In this document: in pieces, positions 50,403-59,452 of the stretch
Position numbering within the stretch: position 1 is the stretch's first letter
Layout of the letters: every line of letters starts with the position of its first letter
From: Parapusillimonas granuli
GTDB taxonomy: Bacteria; Pseudomonadota; Gammaproteobacteria; Burkholderiales; Burkholderiaceae_B
NCBI RefSeq assembly: GCF_013416525.1
Contig: NZ_JACCEM010000013.1
Coordinates: 1 to 64,000, forward strand
Reading direction: 5' to 3'
DNA length: 64,000 nucleotides
Notes under the pieces: model-generated
What the model was told of the DNA's origin: nothing
Seen by the model: the letters and a program-made list of their open reading frames with translations, nothing else
The model's database searches: none
Position numbers and translations under genes: made by a program

Positions 50403-51377
50403 TTATATGCGGACCAGGACGGAGCCCCAGGTGAAGCCGCCGCCCACGCCCTGCATCATGACGACGTCGCCTTCCTTGATGCGCCCGTCGCGGCGGGCGG
50501 CGTCGAAGGCGAGGGGCACGCTGGCGGCCGAGGTATTCGCGTGCCGGTCCACGGTGACGACCACCTTGTCGTCCGACAGGCCCAGCCGGCGTCCCAGGAA
50601 ATTGATGATGCGTATGTTCGCCTGGTGCGGCACGAACCAGTCGATGTCCTGGAGCTCGATGCCGGCCTCGGCGCAGACGTCGGTGGCGGATTTGGCCAGG
50701 GACGTGACGGCGAGCTTGAACACCGCCTGCCCGTCCATGCGCAGGAAGGGATCCCCCACCACTTTCCCGTGCGACACGTTGCCGGCCGCGCAAAGAATCT
50801 TCATCTGGCTGCCGTCGGCGCTCAGCTGCGCGGCGATGATGCCGGGCTCGTCGGCCGCCTTGAGCACCACCGCCCCCGCGCCGTCGCCGAACAGGACGCA
50901 GGTGCTGCGGTCGTTCCAGTCGAGGATGCTGGAGAACACTTCGGCGCCGATGACCAGGGCGGTCTTGGCGCGGCCCGCCCGGATGAAGGCGTCGGCCGTT
51001 GCCAGCGCATAGACGAAGCCGCTGCACACCGCCTGGACGTCGAACGCCGCCCCGCCGCGCGAGCCCAGCGCCGCCTGCACCAGGCAGGCCGTGCTGGGGA
51101 AGACGAAGTCGGGCGTGGAAGTGGCGACGATGATCAGGTCCAGGTCCTGGGCGGCCACGCCGGCGTCGGCCAGCGCGAGCTGCGCGGCGCGCGTCGCCAG
51201 CTGGCTGGTGGTCACGCCCGGATCGGCCAGATGCCGCTGCCGTATGCCGGTGCGCTCGACGATCCAGGTGTCGGACGTTTCGATTTGCCGGGTAGCCAGG
51301 TCTGCCGCAAGATCGTCATTGGTGACGACCCTGGGTGGCAAATAGCCGCCCGACCCGATAATTTTCGCATAAGGCAT
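50403..51377 (-). CDS. fabH: beta-ketoacyl-ACP synthase III
   Basis: Initiates fatty-acid synthesis by condensing acetyl-CoA with malonyl-ACP. The 324 residues contain the catalytic Cys in [12 protein letters not shown] near 113 and the His and Asn residues in [12 protein letters not shown] near 250 and a [14 protein letters not shown]-terminus. The start [15 protein letters not shown] is the family N-terminus. It lies 20 bases after plsX. Confidence 0.97.
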   Translation of the reverse strand: MPYAKIIGSGGYLPPRVVTNDDLAADLATRQIETSDTWIVERTGIRQRHLADPGVTTSQLATRAAQLALADAGVAAQDLDLIIVATSTPDFVFPSTACLVQAALGSRGGAAFDVQAVCSGFVYALATADAFIRAGRAKTALVIGAEVFSSILDWNDRSTCVLFGDGAGAVVLKAADEPGIIAAQLSADGSQMKILCAAGNVSHGKVVGDPFLRMDGQAVFKLAVTSLAKSATDVCAEAGIELQDIDWFVPHQANIRIINFLGRRLGLSDDKVVVTVDRHANTSAASVPLAFDAARRDGRIKEGDVVMMQGVGGGFTWGSVLVRI

Positions 51378-51397
51378 AGTAGCTTCCAGATACCTGG

Positions 51398-52480
51398 CTA
51401 TGGCGCAGGATCAGATACATCGTTGGCGAGCTCCGCCGATTGCACGGCCGCGGCCTGCAAGCTCTGGCGGAGGCGGTCTATGGCGCTGGCCGTGCCCTCG
51501 AGCAGGCCTTTGCGCACGGCGTCGCGCGCGCGCTGCAGCGCATAGCCGAAGGCATAGGCGTCGGCCGAGCCGTGGCTTTTTATGACGATCCCGCGCAGGC
51601 CCAGCAAGGCGGCGCCGTTGTAGCGCCGGTTGTCGACCCGGTCGCGAAAGCGGTCGAGCACCGGCTTGGCCAGCACGCCGGCCGCCATCGAGAGCGCGTC
51701 GCGGGTGAATTCGGCCCGCATCATGGCGGCGACCATCTTGGCCAGGCCTTCGATGGACTTGAGCACGACGTTGCCGACGAAACCATCGCAGACGACGACG
51801 TCGACGGTGCCCTTGCAGATGTCGTCGCCTTCGACGTTGCCGTAGAAGTTCAAGCCGCTGCTGCGCAGCAGTTCGGCCGCCTGCTTGACGACCTCGTTGC
51901 CCTTGATGACTTCCTCGCCGATGTTGAGCAGGCCTATCGTGGGCCTTTCGTGGCGATCGACGGTGGAGGCCAGGGCCGAACCCATGATGGCGAATTGCAG
52001 CAAGTGCTCGGCCGTGCAGTCCACATTGGCGCCCAGGTCCAGCATGGTGGTCGCGCCGCCCTTCTGGTTGGGAATGGAAGTGGCGATGGCCGGGCGGTCG
52101 ATGCCGTCCAGCGTCTTGAGCACATAGCGCGAAATGGCCATCCAGGCGCCCGTGTTGCCCGCCGAGACACAGGCGTCGGCGCGCCCGTCCTTGACGGCCT
52201 GCGCGGCGACGCGCATGGACGAGTCTTTCTTGCGGCGCAGGGCGATCTCGACCGAGTCGTCCATGGTGACGACTTCGGATGCCGGCAGGATCTCGTACCA
52301 TTGCCTGCCCAGATCCGCCAGGCCCTTGAGCGCGGCTTCGATCGCGGCGGCGTTGCCGGCGAGGAGAAGGCGCGTATCGGGATTTTGCTTCGCAAACTGG
52401 TGGGCAGCGGGAACGGTGACCGGCAGGCCGATGTCACCGCCCATGCAATCGATGGCGATTCGGATTTCTGGCTTCGACAT
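51398..52480 (-). CDS. plsX: phosphate acyltransferase PlsX
   Basis: Makes acyl-phosphate from acyl-ACP for glycerophospholipid synthesis; it is a peripheral membrane protein. The 360 residues begin [18 protein letters not shown] and include the [17 protein letters not shown] segment and [13 protein letters not shown] near 205. A TTG just upstream is less likely than the ATG at 52480. The order yceD-rpmF-plsX-fabH is standard. Confidence 0.96.
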   Translation of the reverse strand: MSKPEIRIAIDCMGGDIGLPVTVPAAHQFAKQNPDTRLLLAGNAAAIEAALKGLADLGRQWYEILPASEVVTMDDSVEIALRRKKDSSMRVAAQAVKDGRADACVSAGNTGAWMAISRYVLKTLDGIDRPAIATSIPNQKGGATTMLDLGANVDCTAEHLLQFAIMGSALASTVDRHERPTIGLLNIGEEVIKGNEVVKQAAELLRSSGLNFYGNVEGDDICKGTVDVVVCDGFVGNVVLKSIEGLAKMVAAMMRAEFTRDALSMAAGVLAKPVLDRFRDRVDNRRYNGAALLGLRGIVIKSHGSADAYAFGYALQRARDAVRKGLLEGTASAIDRLRQSLQAAAVQSAELANDVSDPAP

Positions 52481-52527
52481 CAAGCGCGCAATCTGTGGCG
52501 TTTTATGGCGAGATCGCTGAACGAGGC

Positions 52528-52710
52528 CTATTCGTCGTTCTTGGTCTTGATCACTTTGCGGCCACGGTAAACGCCGTTGGGGCTGATGTGGTGGCGCAGG
52601 TGCAATTCACCGGTGGTGGGTTCTACAGCCGTGGGAGGCGCGGCAAGGAAATCGTGCGAACGATGCATACCGCGTTTAGACGGGCTCTTTTTGTTTTGCT
52701 GAACGGCCAT
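52528..52710 (-). CDS. rpmF: 50S ribosomal protein L32
   Basis: Ribosomal protein of 60 residues with the conserved N-terminus [20 protein letters not shown] and the [18 protein letters not shown] segment. There are no zinc-binding cysteine pairs, so it is the zinc-free type. It sits between yceD and plsX as usual. Confidence 0.97.
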   Translation of the reverse strand: MAVQQNKKSPSKRGMHRSHDFLAAPPTAVEPTTGELHLRHHISPNGVYRGRKVIKTKNDE

Positions 52711-52771
52711 GATGACTCCTGAAAACGGGTCGCTATTGTAAGCGATAGCCCCGCAAGTTAAGTGCGTTAAA

Positions 52772-53362
52772 TCAATTTTTCTTGAGCTGGCTCAATACCG
52801 AGAACGGCGAGGGCCGGCCCGTGTCGCCGTCGGCATCCAGGGCCGCCGGCAACGAAGGACAAACATCGTGCTTGGGCACGTACGGCAAGGCAAGAATGAT
52901 CTCGTCTTCGACGAGTCCCAGGACGTCGAAACGCTGGGAGCCCAGAATGCGCTCGGGCGCATCGTCGTCGTCGAGCCCGCCTTCGGGGTCGAGGTCGGCT
53001 TCCGACGCCACGAGCTGCAAGCGGTTGTCGACCCTGACCGGGAAAACAAAGGGCTGCATGCAGCGCTGGCACAAGAGCACCGGCTTCGCGTCGACCTCCA
53101 CACGCAAGAAGCGCTGGCCATGGGCATCGGTTTCGCCGCGCACCGACCAGGCCACATCGGATTCGCCCTGCGCGGGCAAATCGGCAACGAGCCGCTCAAA
53201 GCGCGCAATCCCCGCCCGGCCAGAGACCTCGCGGCCATGGCTGGCAAGCGCATAGGTGTCTACGCAAACCTGGCGCCCTGCTTGCTGCTCCGCCTGACGC
53301 CCTGCCTGGTGCTCCGCACCGCGCAGCTTCCCATCCGTATTGCGCTCATCGCCCTGGTTCAT
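52772..53362 (-). CDS. yceD: YceD family protein (DUF177)
   Basis: Protein of 196 residues of the DUF177/YceD family, linked to large-ribosomal-subunit rRNA accumulation in bacteria and plants. The Cys motif [10 protein letters not shown] is near residue 98, and the typical C-terminal half includes [15 protein letters not shown], then CPSL. The N-terminal 30 residues are Gln-rich and variable. The ATG at 53362 is preferred over an upstream GTG at 53389. It diverges from maf, which in many proteobacteria is its neighbour. Confidence 0.9.
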   Translation of the reverse strand: MNQGDERNTDGKLRGAEHQAGRQAEQQAGRQVCVDTYALASHGREVSGRAGIARFERLVADLPAQGESDVAWSVRGETDAHGQRFLRVEVDAKPVLLCQRCMQPFVFPVRVDNRLQLVASEADLDPEGGLDDDDAPERILGSQRFDVLGLVEDEIILALPYVPKHDVCPSLPAALDADGDTGRPSPFSVLSQLKKN

Positions 53363-53456
53363 AAAGCCACACCGCTCGCTTTCAAGCACAAAGAAAACAT
53401 TAGATAATACTGTGTTTCAGCAACCACAGTCAAACAAGAATAGGCCAATTTCGCTC

Positions 53457-54065
53457 ATGCGTCTTATCCTAGCCTCAAGTTCGCGCTACCGCAAAGCCAT
53501 GCTCGAACGGCTCGGCATTCCATTCGCCAGCATCTCGCCCGACGCCGATGAATCCCCCCTGCCCGGCGAGACGCCGTCGCAGCTCGCCCAGCGCCTTTCG
53601 ATGGCGAAAGCGCAGGCCGTTCTGGCCGCCCACCCCGGCGCCGTCGTCATCGGCTCGGACCAGGTCGCCACCCTGGGCGGCTCGCCCATCGGCAAGCCCG
53701 GTAATTTCGAACGCGCAAAAAAACAGCTGGAAGCGCTCAGCGGCCGGACGGTGGAATTCCATAGCGCGCTGTGCGTGACGGACGGCAAGCGCTACGAGAT
53801 CGACGACGTCGTCACGCGCTGCCGCTTCCGCAGCCTGTCCACCAGCGAGATCATAGCCTATCTGGAAAAAGAACAGCCCTACGACACGGCCGGCAGCGCC
53901 AAGGCCGAGGGCCTGGGCATTGCCCTGATGGACAGCATGGAGTCCAATGACCCCACCGCCATCATCGGCCTGCCCCTGATCGCCCTGTGCCGCATGCTGC
54001 GCGCCTTCGGGCTGGATCCGCTCGGCGCCGCCGGGGCGCCGCACACCTCATTGGAACAATCTTGA
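53457..54065 (+). CDS. Maf-like nucleotide pyrophosphatase (YceF type)
   Basis: House-cleaning nucleotide pyrophosphatase of the Maf family, 202 residues. The N-terminal signature LILASSSRYRKAMLERLG and the motif VIGSDQVATLGG near residue 64 are present; the position next to yceD points to the YceF subgroup, which hydrolyses m7GTP. The ATG at 53457 gives the conserved N-terminus. Its TGA overlaps the TTG start of the next gene. Confidence 0.93.
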   Translation: MRLILASSSRYRKAMLERLGIPFASISPDADESPLPGETPSQLAQRLSMAKAQAVLAAHPGAVVIGSDQVATLGGSPIGKPGNFERAKKQLEALSGRTVEFHSALCVTDGKRYEIDDVVTRCRFRSLSTSEIIAYLEKEQPYDTAGSAKAEGLGIALMDSMESNDPTAIIGLPLIALCRMLRAFGLDPLGAAGAPHTSLEQS

Positions 54066-54781
54066 AATCAACCGGAACACTGCATTTGATCCCCGTCGGG
54101 CTGGGCGACGCGCCCCCGGCCGCGTGGCTGCCGGCCGCCGTGCAGGAACTGGCCGGGCGCATCCCCACCTATATCGCCGAGAACGCCAAGACGGCGCGCG
54201 CCTTCCTGAAGCAGGTCGGCACGCTGCGGCCCCTACAGGAAATCACCATCCACACGCTGGACGGCAAGACCGACGCGCGGCAGATGCGCGCCTGGCTGCA
54301 GCCCCTGCTTTCGGGGGGCGACATCGGGCTGGTCTCGGAAGCGGGCTGCCCGGCCGTCGCCGACCCCGGCGCGCGCGTGGTCGCCGAGGCGCACGACATG
54401 GGCATACGAGTCGCGCCCTGGGTGGGGCCGTCTTCCATATTGCTCAGCCTGATGGCCAGCGGCCTGGACGGCCAGCGCTTCGCCTTCCATGGCTATGCGC
54501 CGGTGAATGCGTCCGAGCGGGCCGCCCAGCTCAAGACCTGGGAAGCCTTGTCGCTCAAGCATCAACAGACGCAAATCCTGATCGAAACCCCTTACCGCAA
54601 CGAGGCCATGTTCCAGGCCCTGCTGCAGTCGCTCAAGGGCAACACGCGGCTGTGCGTCGCCCGGGCGCTGACCACGCCCGACGAATGGATCGCCAGCCAC
54701 GCCGTCAGCCGCTGGAAGACCCTGCCCGCGCCGGATCTTTCAAAGAAGCCGGCCATTTTTCTTTTCCTCGCCGGCCGCTAG
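54062..54781 (+). CDS. RsmI-like SAM-dependent methyltransferase, TTG start
   Basis: Tetrapyrrole-methylase-fold protein of 239 residues related to RsmI, the 16S rRNA ribose methyltransferase. It contains LHLIPVGLGD (the usual motif is VGTPIGN-like), SEAGCPAVADPGARVV near 102, and GPSSILLSLMASGLDGQRFAFHGYAP near 130. It lacks the C-terminal helical extension of true RsmI, so its target may differ. The TTG at 54062 overlaps the maf stop (TTGA), and GGA lies just upstream. No in-frame ATG would keep the first strand. Confidence 0.85.
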   Translation: MKSTGTLHLIPVGLGDAPPAAWLPAAVQELAGRIPTYIAENAKTARAFLKQVGTLRPLQEITIHTLDGKTDARQMRAWLQPLLSGGDIGLVSEAGCPAVADPGARVVAEAHDMGIRVAPWVGPSSILLSLMASGLDGQRFAFHGYAPVNASERAAQLKTWEALSLKHQQTQILIETPYRNEAMFQALLQSLKGNTRLCVARALTTPDEWIASHAVSRWKTLPAPDLSKKPAIFLFLAGR

Positions 54782-54810
54782 CGGGCTGTTGACGCTAAAA
54801 GGGGGGCGGC

Positions 54811-55641
54811 ATGAACATGAACGGTCCTGGACGCCAAGGCGCGAAGCGCGGCCCGGCCCGCCCCGCCCTGCTGCGGGCCCTGGCCGCCGCGCTGCCGCTG
54901 GCGGTGGCCGGCTGCGCGGGCTACGATCCGGGCAAGCTGGACATAGACCGCAGCATACAGGCCAAGAGCCAGAGCAGCCGGGTGGATTTCATCGTGCTGC
55001 ATTACACGTCCACCGACAACGAAGCCTCGCTCAGGATTCTTTCCGAAGGCAATGTCAGCAGCCACTATCTAATCACCGACCATCCACGCCCCCGCGTCTA
55101 CCAGCTCGTCGACGAGAACCGGCGCGCATGGCATGCCGGCGTCAGTTCCTGGTATGGGCGCGCCGGCGTGAACAGCGCGTCGATCGGGGTGGAAATCGTC
55201 AATGCGGGCAAGCGCGACGACGGCTGGGCGCCCTACTCGCCCAGGCAGGTCGCGGTCCTGGCCACCCTGCTGCGGGACATCATCGCCCGCCATCGGATCA
55301 AGCCGCACAATATCGTGGGCCATAGCGACGTCGCGCCCCAGCGCAAGATCGATCCGGGCCCGCTGTTTCCATGGAAGCAGCTTGCCGAGCAGGGGATAGG
55401 CCGCTGGTACGATGAGGAATCGGCGCGGCGGTACGAGCTGGACTTCGAGGCCCAGGGCCTGCCGGACGCCGCCTGGGTGCAGGAGCAGCTGGGCCGCGTG
55501 GGCTACGAGGCGCCGCGCAGCGGCGTGCTGGATCCGGCCACGCGCAATGTGCTGGCGGCGTTTCAGATGCGGTATCGCCCGGAACGCCACGATGGCGAGC
55601 CGGACGCGCGGACTCTGGGAATTTTGAAAGCGCTGCCTTAA
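54811..55641 (+). CDS. AmiD-like N-acetylmuramoyl-L-alanine amidase lipoprotein
   Basis: Envelope lipoprotein of 276 residues that cuts the glycan-peptide bond of peptidoglycan. The signal ends in a lipobox (VAGC, Cys near residue 35). An amidase_2 domain follows with zinc-type histidines in IVLHYTSTDN near 57 and GHSDVAPQRKIDPGP near 178. The C-terminus (about 215-272) is a peptidoglycan-binding helical domain. The ATG at 54811 has a G-rich Shine-Dalgarno sequence. Its stop shares a TTAA palindrome with the stop of convergent msrQ. Confidence 0.92.
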   Translation: MNMNGPGRQGAKRGPARPALLRALAAALPLAVAGCAGYDPGKLDIDRSIQAKSQSSRVDFIVLHYTSTDNEASLRILSEGNVSSHYLITDHPRPRVYQLVDENRRAWHAGVSSWYGRAGVNSASIGVEIVNAGKRDDGWAPYSPRQVAVLATLLRDIIARHRIKPHNIVGHSDVAPQRKIDPGPLFPWKQLAEQGIGRWYDEESARRYELDFEAQGLPDAAWVQEQLGRVGYEAPRSGVLDPATRNVLAAFQMRYRPERHDGEPDARTLGILKALP

Positions 55642-56252
55642 GGCTTGCGCCGGACCGCCACGAACACCCGCAACGCCAGCAGAACCGCCAGGATGGCTCC
55701 GTAGGCGTATGGCTCCGCGAAATCGTTCTTCCCGGCGCGCACCAGCCAGAAATGCCAGACGGACAAGGCGGCGATTGCGTACACGCTGCGGTGCAGCCTT
55801 TGCCAATGGCGCCCCAGCCGGCGTATCCAGCCTTGCGTGGAAGTCAGCGCGAGCGCCAGCATCGGAATGAAGGCGACCGTGCCCACCAGAATGAACGTGC
55901 GCTGGCCGATATCTTGCCACATCGACGCCACGGACCAGCCCCTTTCCCAGAACGCCCAGCCGAGCACGTGCAAGACCGTGTAGAAGAACGCGAACAGGCC
56001 CAGCATGCGCCGCAGGCGCACCAGGGCGGGCTGCCCGATCAGGCGGCGCAGCGGCGTCACCGCCAGGGTGAGCCCCAGGGCGACCAACGCCCATATCCCC
56101 GTGGAGCGGATCAGGAATTCCGGAGGATTGGCGGTCAGTCCGCCGGTGGCGGCCAGCCAGAACCACCGGTAGACCGGATACAAGGCCAGCAGGAACAGCA
56201 GCGGCTTGAAACGCGCGACTTGCCTGGCTTGCCAGTGGGCGGCGCTCGGCAT
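55638..56252 (-). CDS. msrQ: heme-binding membrane subunit MsrQ
   Basis: Membrane b-type heme protein that passes electrons from the quinone pool to MsrP. About 204 residues with six membrane helices. Histidines suited to heme ligation lie in VLHVLGWAFWERG, ALSVWHFWLVRAG and LHRSVYAIAALS-type segments. The ATG at 56252 with GGGA upstream is chosen; a GTG at 56288 would add 12 residues but has no Shine-Dalgarno sequence. It follows msrP on the same strand. Confidence 0.92.
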   Translation of the reverse strand: MPSAAHWQARQVARFKPLLFLLALYPVYRWFWLAATGGLTANPPEFLIRSTGIWALVALGLTLAVTPLRRLIGQPALVRLRRMLGLFAFFYTVLHVLGWAFWERGWSVASMWQDIGQRTFILVGTVAFIPMLALALTSTQGWIRRLGRHWQRLHRSVYAIAALSVWHFWLVRAGKNDFAEPYAYGAILAVLLALRVFVAVRRKP

Positions 56253-56301
56253 GGCGGTCCCGGCGTTCTTGGTCCTGGCGTTCTTCACCGATCGGCCAAC
56301 A

Positions 56302-57264
56302 TCAATAATAGCGGCTCAGGTCCATGCCTTGATACAGCGCGGCGACTTGCTCGCCGTAGCCGTTGAACATGAGGGTCTCCACCCGCGGAGCGAGAAAGCT
56401 GGTGCCGATGCGGCGTTCGGTGGCCTGGCTCCAGCGGGGGTGGTCGACCTCGGGATTGACGTTGGCGAAGAAACCGTATTCATTGGGCGCGGCCTTGACC
56501 CAGCTGGTTTGCGGCGCCTCTTCGAGTAGCCGTATCCGCACGATGGATTTCCCCGACTTGAAGCCGTATTTCCAGGGAATCGCGACCCTCAGGGGCGCGC
56601 CGTTCTGGTTGGGCAGCACCTTCCCATAGACGCCGAAGACCAGCATGGTCAGGGGGTGCATGGCCTCGTCGATGCGCAGGCCTTCGACGTAGGGCCAGTC
56701 CAGGATGCGACTTCTGAGGCCGGGCATGCTCTCGGGCTGGGTCGCCGTGGTGAATTCGACGAATTTGGCCTTGCTGGTGGGCTGGACGCGGTTCAGCAGC
56801 ACCGACAGGGAGTAGCCCGTCCAGGGGATGACCATGGACCAGGCTTCCACGCAGCGCAGGCGGTAGATGCGCTCTTCCATGGGGGCGAGCTTGAGCAGGT
56901 CGTCGATGTCGAAGCTGCGCGGCTTGGCGACCTCGCCTTCGACCGCGACGGTCCAGGGCCGGGTCTGGAAGCGCCCCGAGCGATCGCGCGGGTCGGCCTT
57001 GCCGGTGCCGAATTCATAGAAATTGTTATAGCCGGTGACGTCGGTTTCGGGCGTGGGCTTTTCGCTCAGCCAGTATTGCGGGTTGGGCGTGGCCGGCAGG
57101 GCCGGCTTTTCCTGTGTGGCCGCCCGGGGCAGGCCGGGCACCGAGGCGGCCCCGAGGGCGACCGCGCCCATGCCCATCTGCCGCAGCCACTCGCGCCGCG
57201 ACCGCCATACGGACTCGGGCGTGATTTCGGACGGCGCAATGCGCGGTATGTGGATCCTGGCCAT
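56302..57264 (-). CDS. msrP: periplasmic methionine sulfoxide reductase MsrP
   Basis: Molybdopterin-containing catalytic subunit that repairs oxidised methionine in periplasmic proteins. The 320 residues have a Tat signal ([10 protein letters not shown], about 26-35), the molybdenum-ligand Cys in [15 protein letters not shown] near 150 and the family C-terminus with [19 protein letters not shown]. An upstream in-frame start would add 15 residues; the ATG at 57264 has AGGAG upstream. msrP and msrQ form the complete two-gene system. Confidence 0.95.
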   Translation of the reverse strand: MARIHIPRIAPSEITPESVWRSRREWLRQMGMGAVALGAASVPGLPRAATQEKPALPATPNPQYWLSEKPTPETDVTGYNNFYEFGTGKADPRDRSGRFQTRPWTVAVEGEVAKPRSFDIDDLLKLAPMEERIYRLRCVEAWSMVIPWTGYSLSVLLNRVQPTSKAKFVEFTTATQPESMPGLRSRILDWPYVEGLRIDEAMHPLTMLVFGVYGKVLPNQNGAPLRVAIPWKYGFKSGKSIVRIRLLEEAPQTSWVKAAPNEYGFFANVNPEVDHPRWSQATERRIGTSFLAPRVETLMFNGYGEQVAALYQGMDLSRYY

Positions 57265-57346
57265 GGCATCGGGCTCCTGGAGATAAGGTTCGACGGAGCC
57301 GGGCCCCACGCAGGGGCTGGCCCCTGTTTGATTTTATACCCGTTTT

Positions 57347-58000
57347 TTAGACCCGTTCGAGCAGCCAGGACTGCATCTCGCGGACGCTCGACACCATGAC
57401 GGTGGGCTCCGCCTTCAGCAGGATGCTCTTCTGATGGGCGCCATAGGTGACCGCCATGCTGTCCACGCCGGCCGCCGCGGCCATCTGGACGTCGTGCGAG
57501 GTGTCCCCCACCATCAGCACGCGATGCGGCTCCAGGTCGAGCTCGTCCATGAGCTCCAGCAGCATGCCCGGATGCGGCTTGCTGAATGATTCGTCGGCGC
57601 AGCGCGTAGCATGAAAATAGCCGCCCAGCTGCAGATTGCCCAGTGCCCGGTCCAGGCCCACCCGGCTCTTGCCGGTCGCCACGCCCAGGGTGACGTCGCG
57701 CGCCTGCAGCGCGCCCAGCAGGTCCAGGATGCCGTCGAACAGCTTCAGGTGGGGATCCCGCCGCAAGAAATGGAAGCGATAGCGTTCTAGGAACAAGGGG
57801 AGCTGCTCGGCGGTCAGCGTGGGCACGCAGCGGTACAGCGCGCTTTCCAGCGACAGGCCTATCACCCAGCTGGCCTCGTCGGCGGGGGGCACGGGCAGCC
57901 CGACGTCGGCGCAGGCCCCTTGTATCGCCTCGACGATGGAATGGGTGGAATCCATGACGGTGCCGTCCCAGTCGAAAATGACCGCTTTGTAACGCTTCAC
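57347..58000 (-). CDS. HAD-family phosphatase (phosphoglycolate phosphatase-like), GTG start
   Basis: Haloacid-dehalogenase phosphatase of 217 residues. The nucleophile motif is VIFDWDGTVMDS near residue 8, motif II is LGVATGKS near 105 and motif IV is MVGDTSHDVQMA near 160. It belongs to the Gph/PpaX-like group; the substrate is not certain. The GTG at 58000 overlaps the rluC stop (GTGA) and has GGAG eight bases upstream. An in-frame ATG at 58036 would force a longer overlap without a better site. Confidence 0.92.
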   Translation of the reverse strand: MKRYKAVIFDWDGTVMDSTHSIVEAIQGACADVGLPVPPADEASWVIGLSLESALYRCVPTLTAEQLPLFLERYRFHFLRRDPHLKLFDGILDLLGALQARDVTLGVATGKSRVGLDRALGNLQLGGYFHATRCADESFSKPHPGMLLELMDELDLEPHRVLMVGDTSHDVQMAAAAGVDSMAVTYGAHQKSILLKAEPTVMVSSVREMQSWLLERV

Positions 58001-58950
58001 GGGTGTTGCTCCAGGTAATCGAGTATTTTCAGGCATGCGGGGGGCAGCGGCGCCGTCAGGCACAGGGGTTCGCCGGTCAGGGGATGCGAAAGCTCCAGCC
58101 GGCAGGCATGCAGAAACATGCGCTCCAGGCCCAGCCGCGCGAAATGCGCCCGGACTTCATCGGAACCGTATTTGTCGTCGCCCACGATGGGATGGCCGCC
58201 GGCCGCCAGGTGCACGCGGATCTGGTGGGTGCGCCCGGTGCGCAATTCCGCCCCCAGCAGGCTGTAGCGCCCATAGCGCTTTTGCAGGGTGATGATGGTG
58301 TGGGCGGGCTTGCCCTGCGCGTCCACCTTGACGCGCCGTTCTCCGCTTGCGGTCAACCACTTCAGCAAAGGCAGGCGGATGTGCTGCCTGTCGTTCACCC
58401 AGTCGCCCACGACCAGGGCCTGGTAATGCTTGCGCCCGCCGCCTTCGCGCATCATGTCGTGCAGCGCCGTCAGCGCCTTGCGCCGTTTGGCGAGGATGAG
58501 CAGGCCGGAGGTTTCGCGGTCCAGCCGGTGGGCCAGTTCGAGAAAAGGCTCGTGGGGGCGCGCGGCGCGCAATTGCTCGATGACGCCGAACGACACCCCG
58601 CTGCCGCCGTGCACCGCCACGCCCGCCGGCTTGTCGATGACCAGCATGGCGTCGTCTTCGTAGACGACGGGAAAGGCGGCCGGCGGAACGCGGCGCGGTG
58701 CATCGGACCGGGGCAGCCGGATCGGGGGGATGCGGACGGCGTCGCCCGCCTCGATGCGGTAGTCGGCCGCGATGCGGCCCTTGTTGACGCGCACCTCGCC
58801 GTTGCGGATGGCCTTGTATATATGGCTTTTGGGCACGCCCTTGCACAGCCGCAGCAGGAAATTGTCGATGCGCTGCCCGGCCTCTTCGGGGTCGATCCGG
58901 ACCAGGCGGACGCTAGGCGGGGCATCTTGGGCAATAACTGTTTTGCGCAT
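57997..58950 (-). CDS. rluC: 23S rRNA pseudouridine synthase RluC
   Basis: Pseudouridine synthase of the RluA family, which in E. coli modifies 23S rRNA at 955, 2504 and 2580. The 317 residues have an N-terminal S4 domain (about 25-85, RIDNFLLRLCKGVPKSHIYK), then the catalytic motif HRLDRETSGLLILAK near 145 and RTGRTHQIRVHLAAGGHPI near 240. The start diverges from the rne promoter; the two genes are commonly back to back. Confidence 0.95.
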   Translation of the reverse strand: MRKTVIAQDAPPSVRLVRIDPEEAGQRIDNFLLRLCKGVPKSHIYKAIRNGEVRVNKGRIAADYRIEAGDAVRIPPIRLPRSDAPRRVPPAAFPVVYEDDAMLVIDKPAGVAVHGGSGVSFGVIEQLRAARPHEPFLELAHRLDRETSGLLILAKRRKALTALHDMMREGGGRKHYQALVVGDWVNDRQHIRLPLLKWLTASGERRVKVDAQGKPAHTIITLQKRYGRYSLLGAELRTGRTHQIRVHLAAGGHPIVGDDKYGSDEVRAHFARLGLERMFLHACRLELSHPLTGEPLCLTAPLPPACLKILDYLEQHP

Positions 58951-58970
58951 AGGGAAAAGCAGAATATAAT
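58943..58970 (+). promoter_or_regulatory. sigma-70 promoter of rne
   Basis: TTGCGC (58943-58948), 16 bases, TATAAT (58965-58970). It overlaps the start of the divergent rluC gene. Transcription from about 58977 gives a leader of roughly 475 nt. Confidence 0.65.
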
Positions 58971-58976
58971 CGCGTC

Positions 58977-59452
58977 AGCCTATAGAAGCTGAAAAACCGC
59001 CTGACGTAGAGATGCAAGGGTGCGTCTCCGTTGGACGAACAAAGGCCATATTGTACCGCCTGGGTTTCAGCTTCTGGGTCATTAGGTCGCCGGGGCAAGC
59101 CCGATACGCCGATGGTGGTGTGGCGAACAGCCCGCTATTCGAGGTATCACCTGCCAACCGCGTGCGACGCTGAATCTCTTGCAAAGCTTGTCATCGTTCT
59201 TATGCACCAGCCGCGGCTCAAAAACGCGTCTGCCGTTCCCAGCAATTTATTTTCGTCAACAACACGATAGTGAACCTGACCTCCCTGCTGACTGAACCGC
59301 GCACCCACCGGTGCGCCGTGCCTGCTCGACACAAGGTGGGCAATGCCTGACATCGTCAGCCATCCCTCCTACGCAGATTTAGCGCCACACACCGAGTGAC
59401 CCGCGGTCGTGCGCCGATCAACGGTGCGCCATGACTACGGAGAAACACGCTC
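58977..59452 (+). promoter_or_regulatory. long structured 5' leader of rne
   Basis: No protein gene is visible in this 476-base stretch. AGAAGCTGAAA (58984-58994) pairs perfectly with TTTCAGCTTCT (59065-59075), an 11-bp stem enclosing about 70 nt. ACCGCCTG occurs twice inside it (58996, 59056). An AU-rich single-strand candidate (AGCAATTTATTTTC) lies at 59239-59252. In E. coli the rne leader is structured and lets RNase E control its own mRNA; a similar role here is inferred. Confidence 0.55.

Noticed and set aside
59041-59130. tRNA-like sequence in the rne leader
   Set aside because: The GC-rich stem-like pieces do not form acceptor, D and T arms with a GTTCRA loop.
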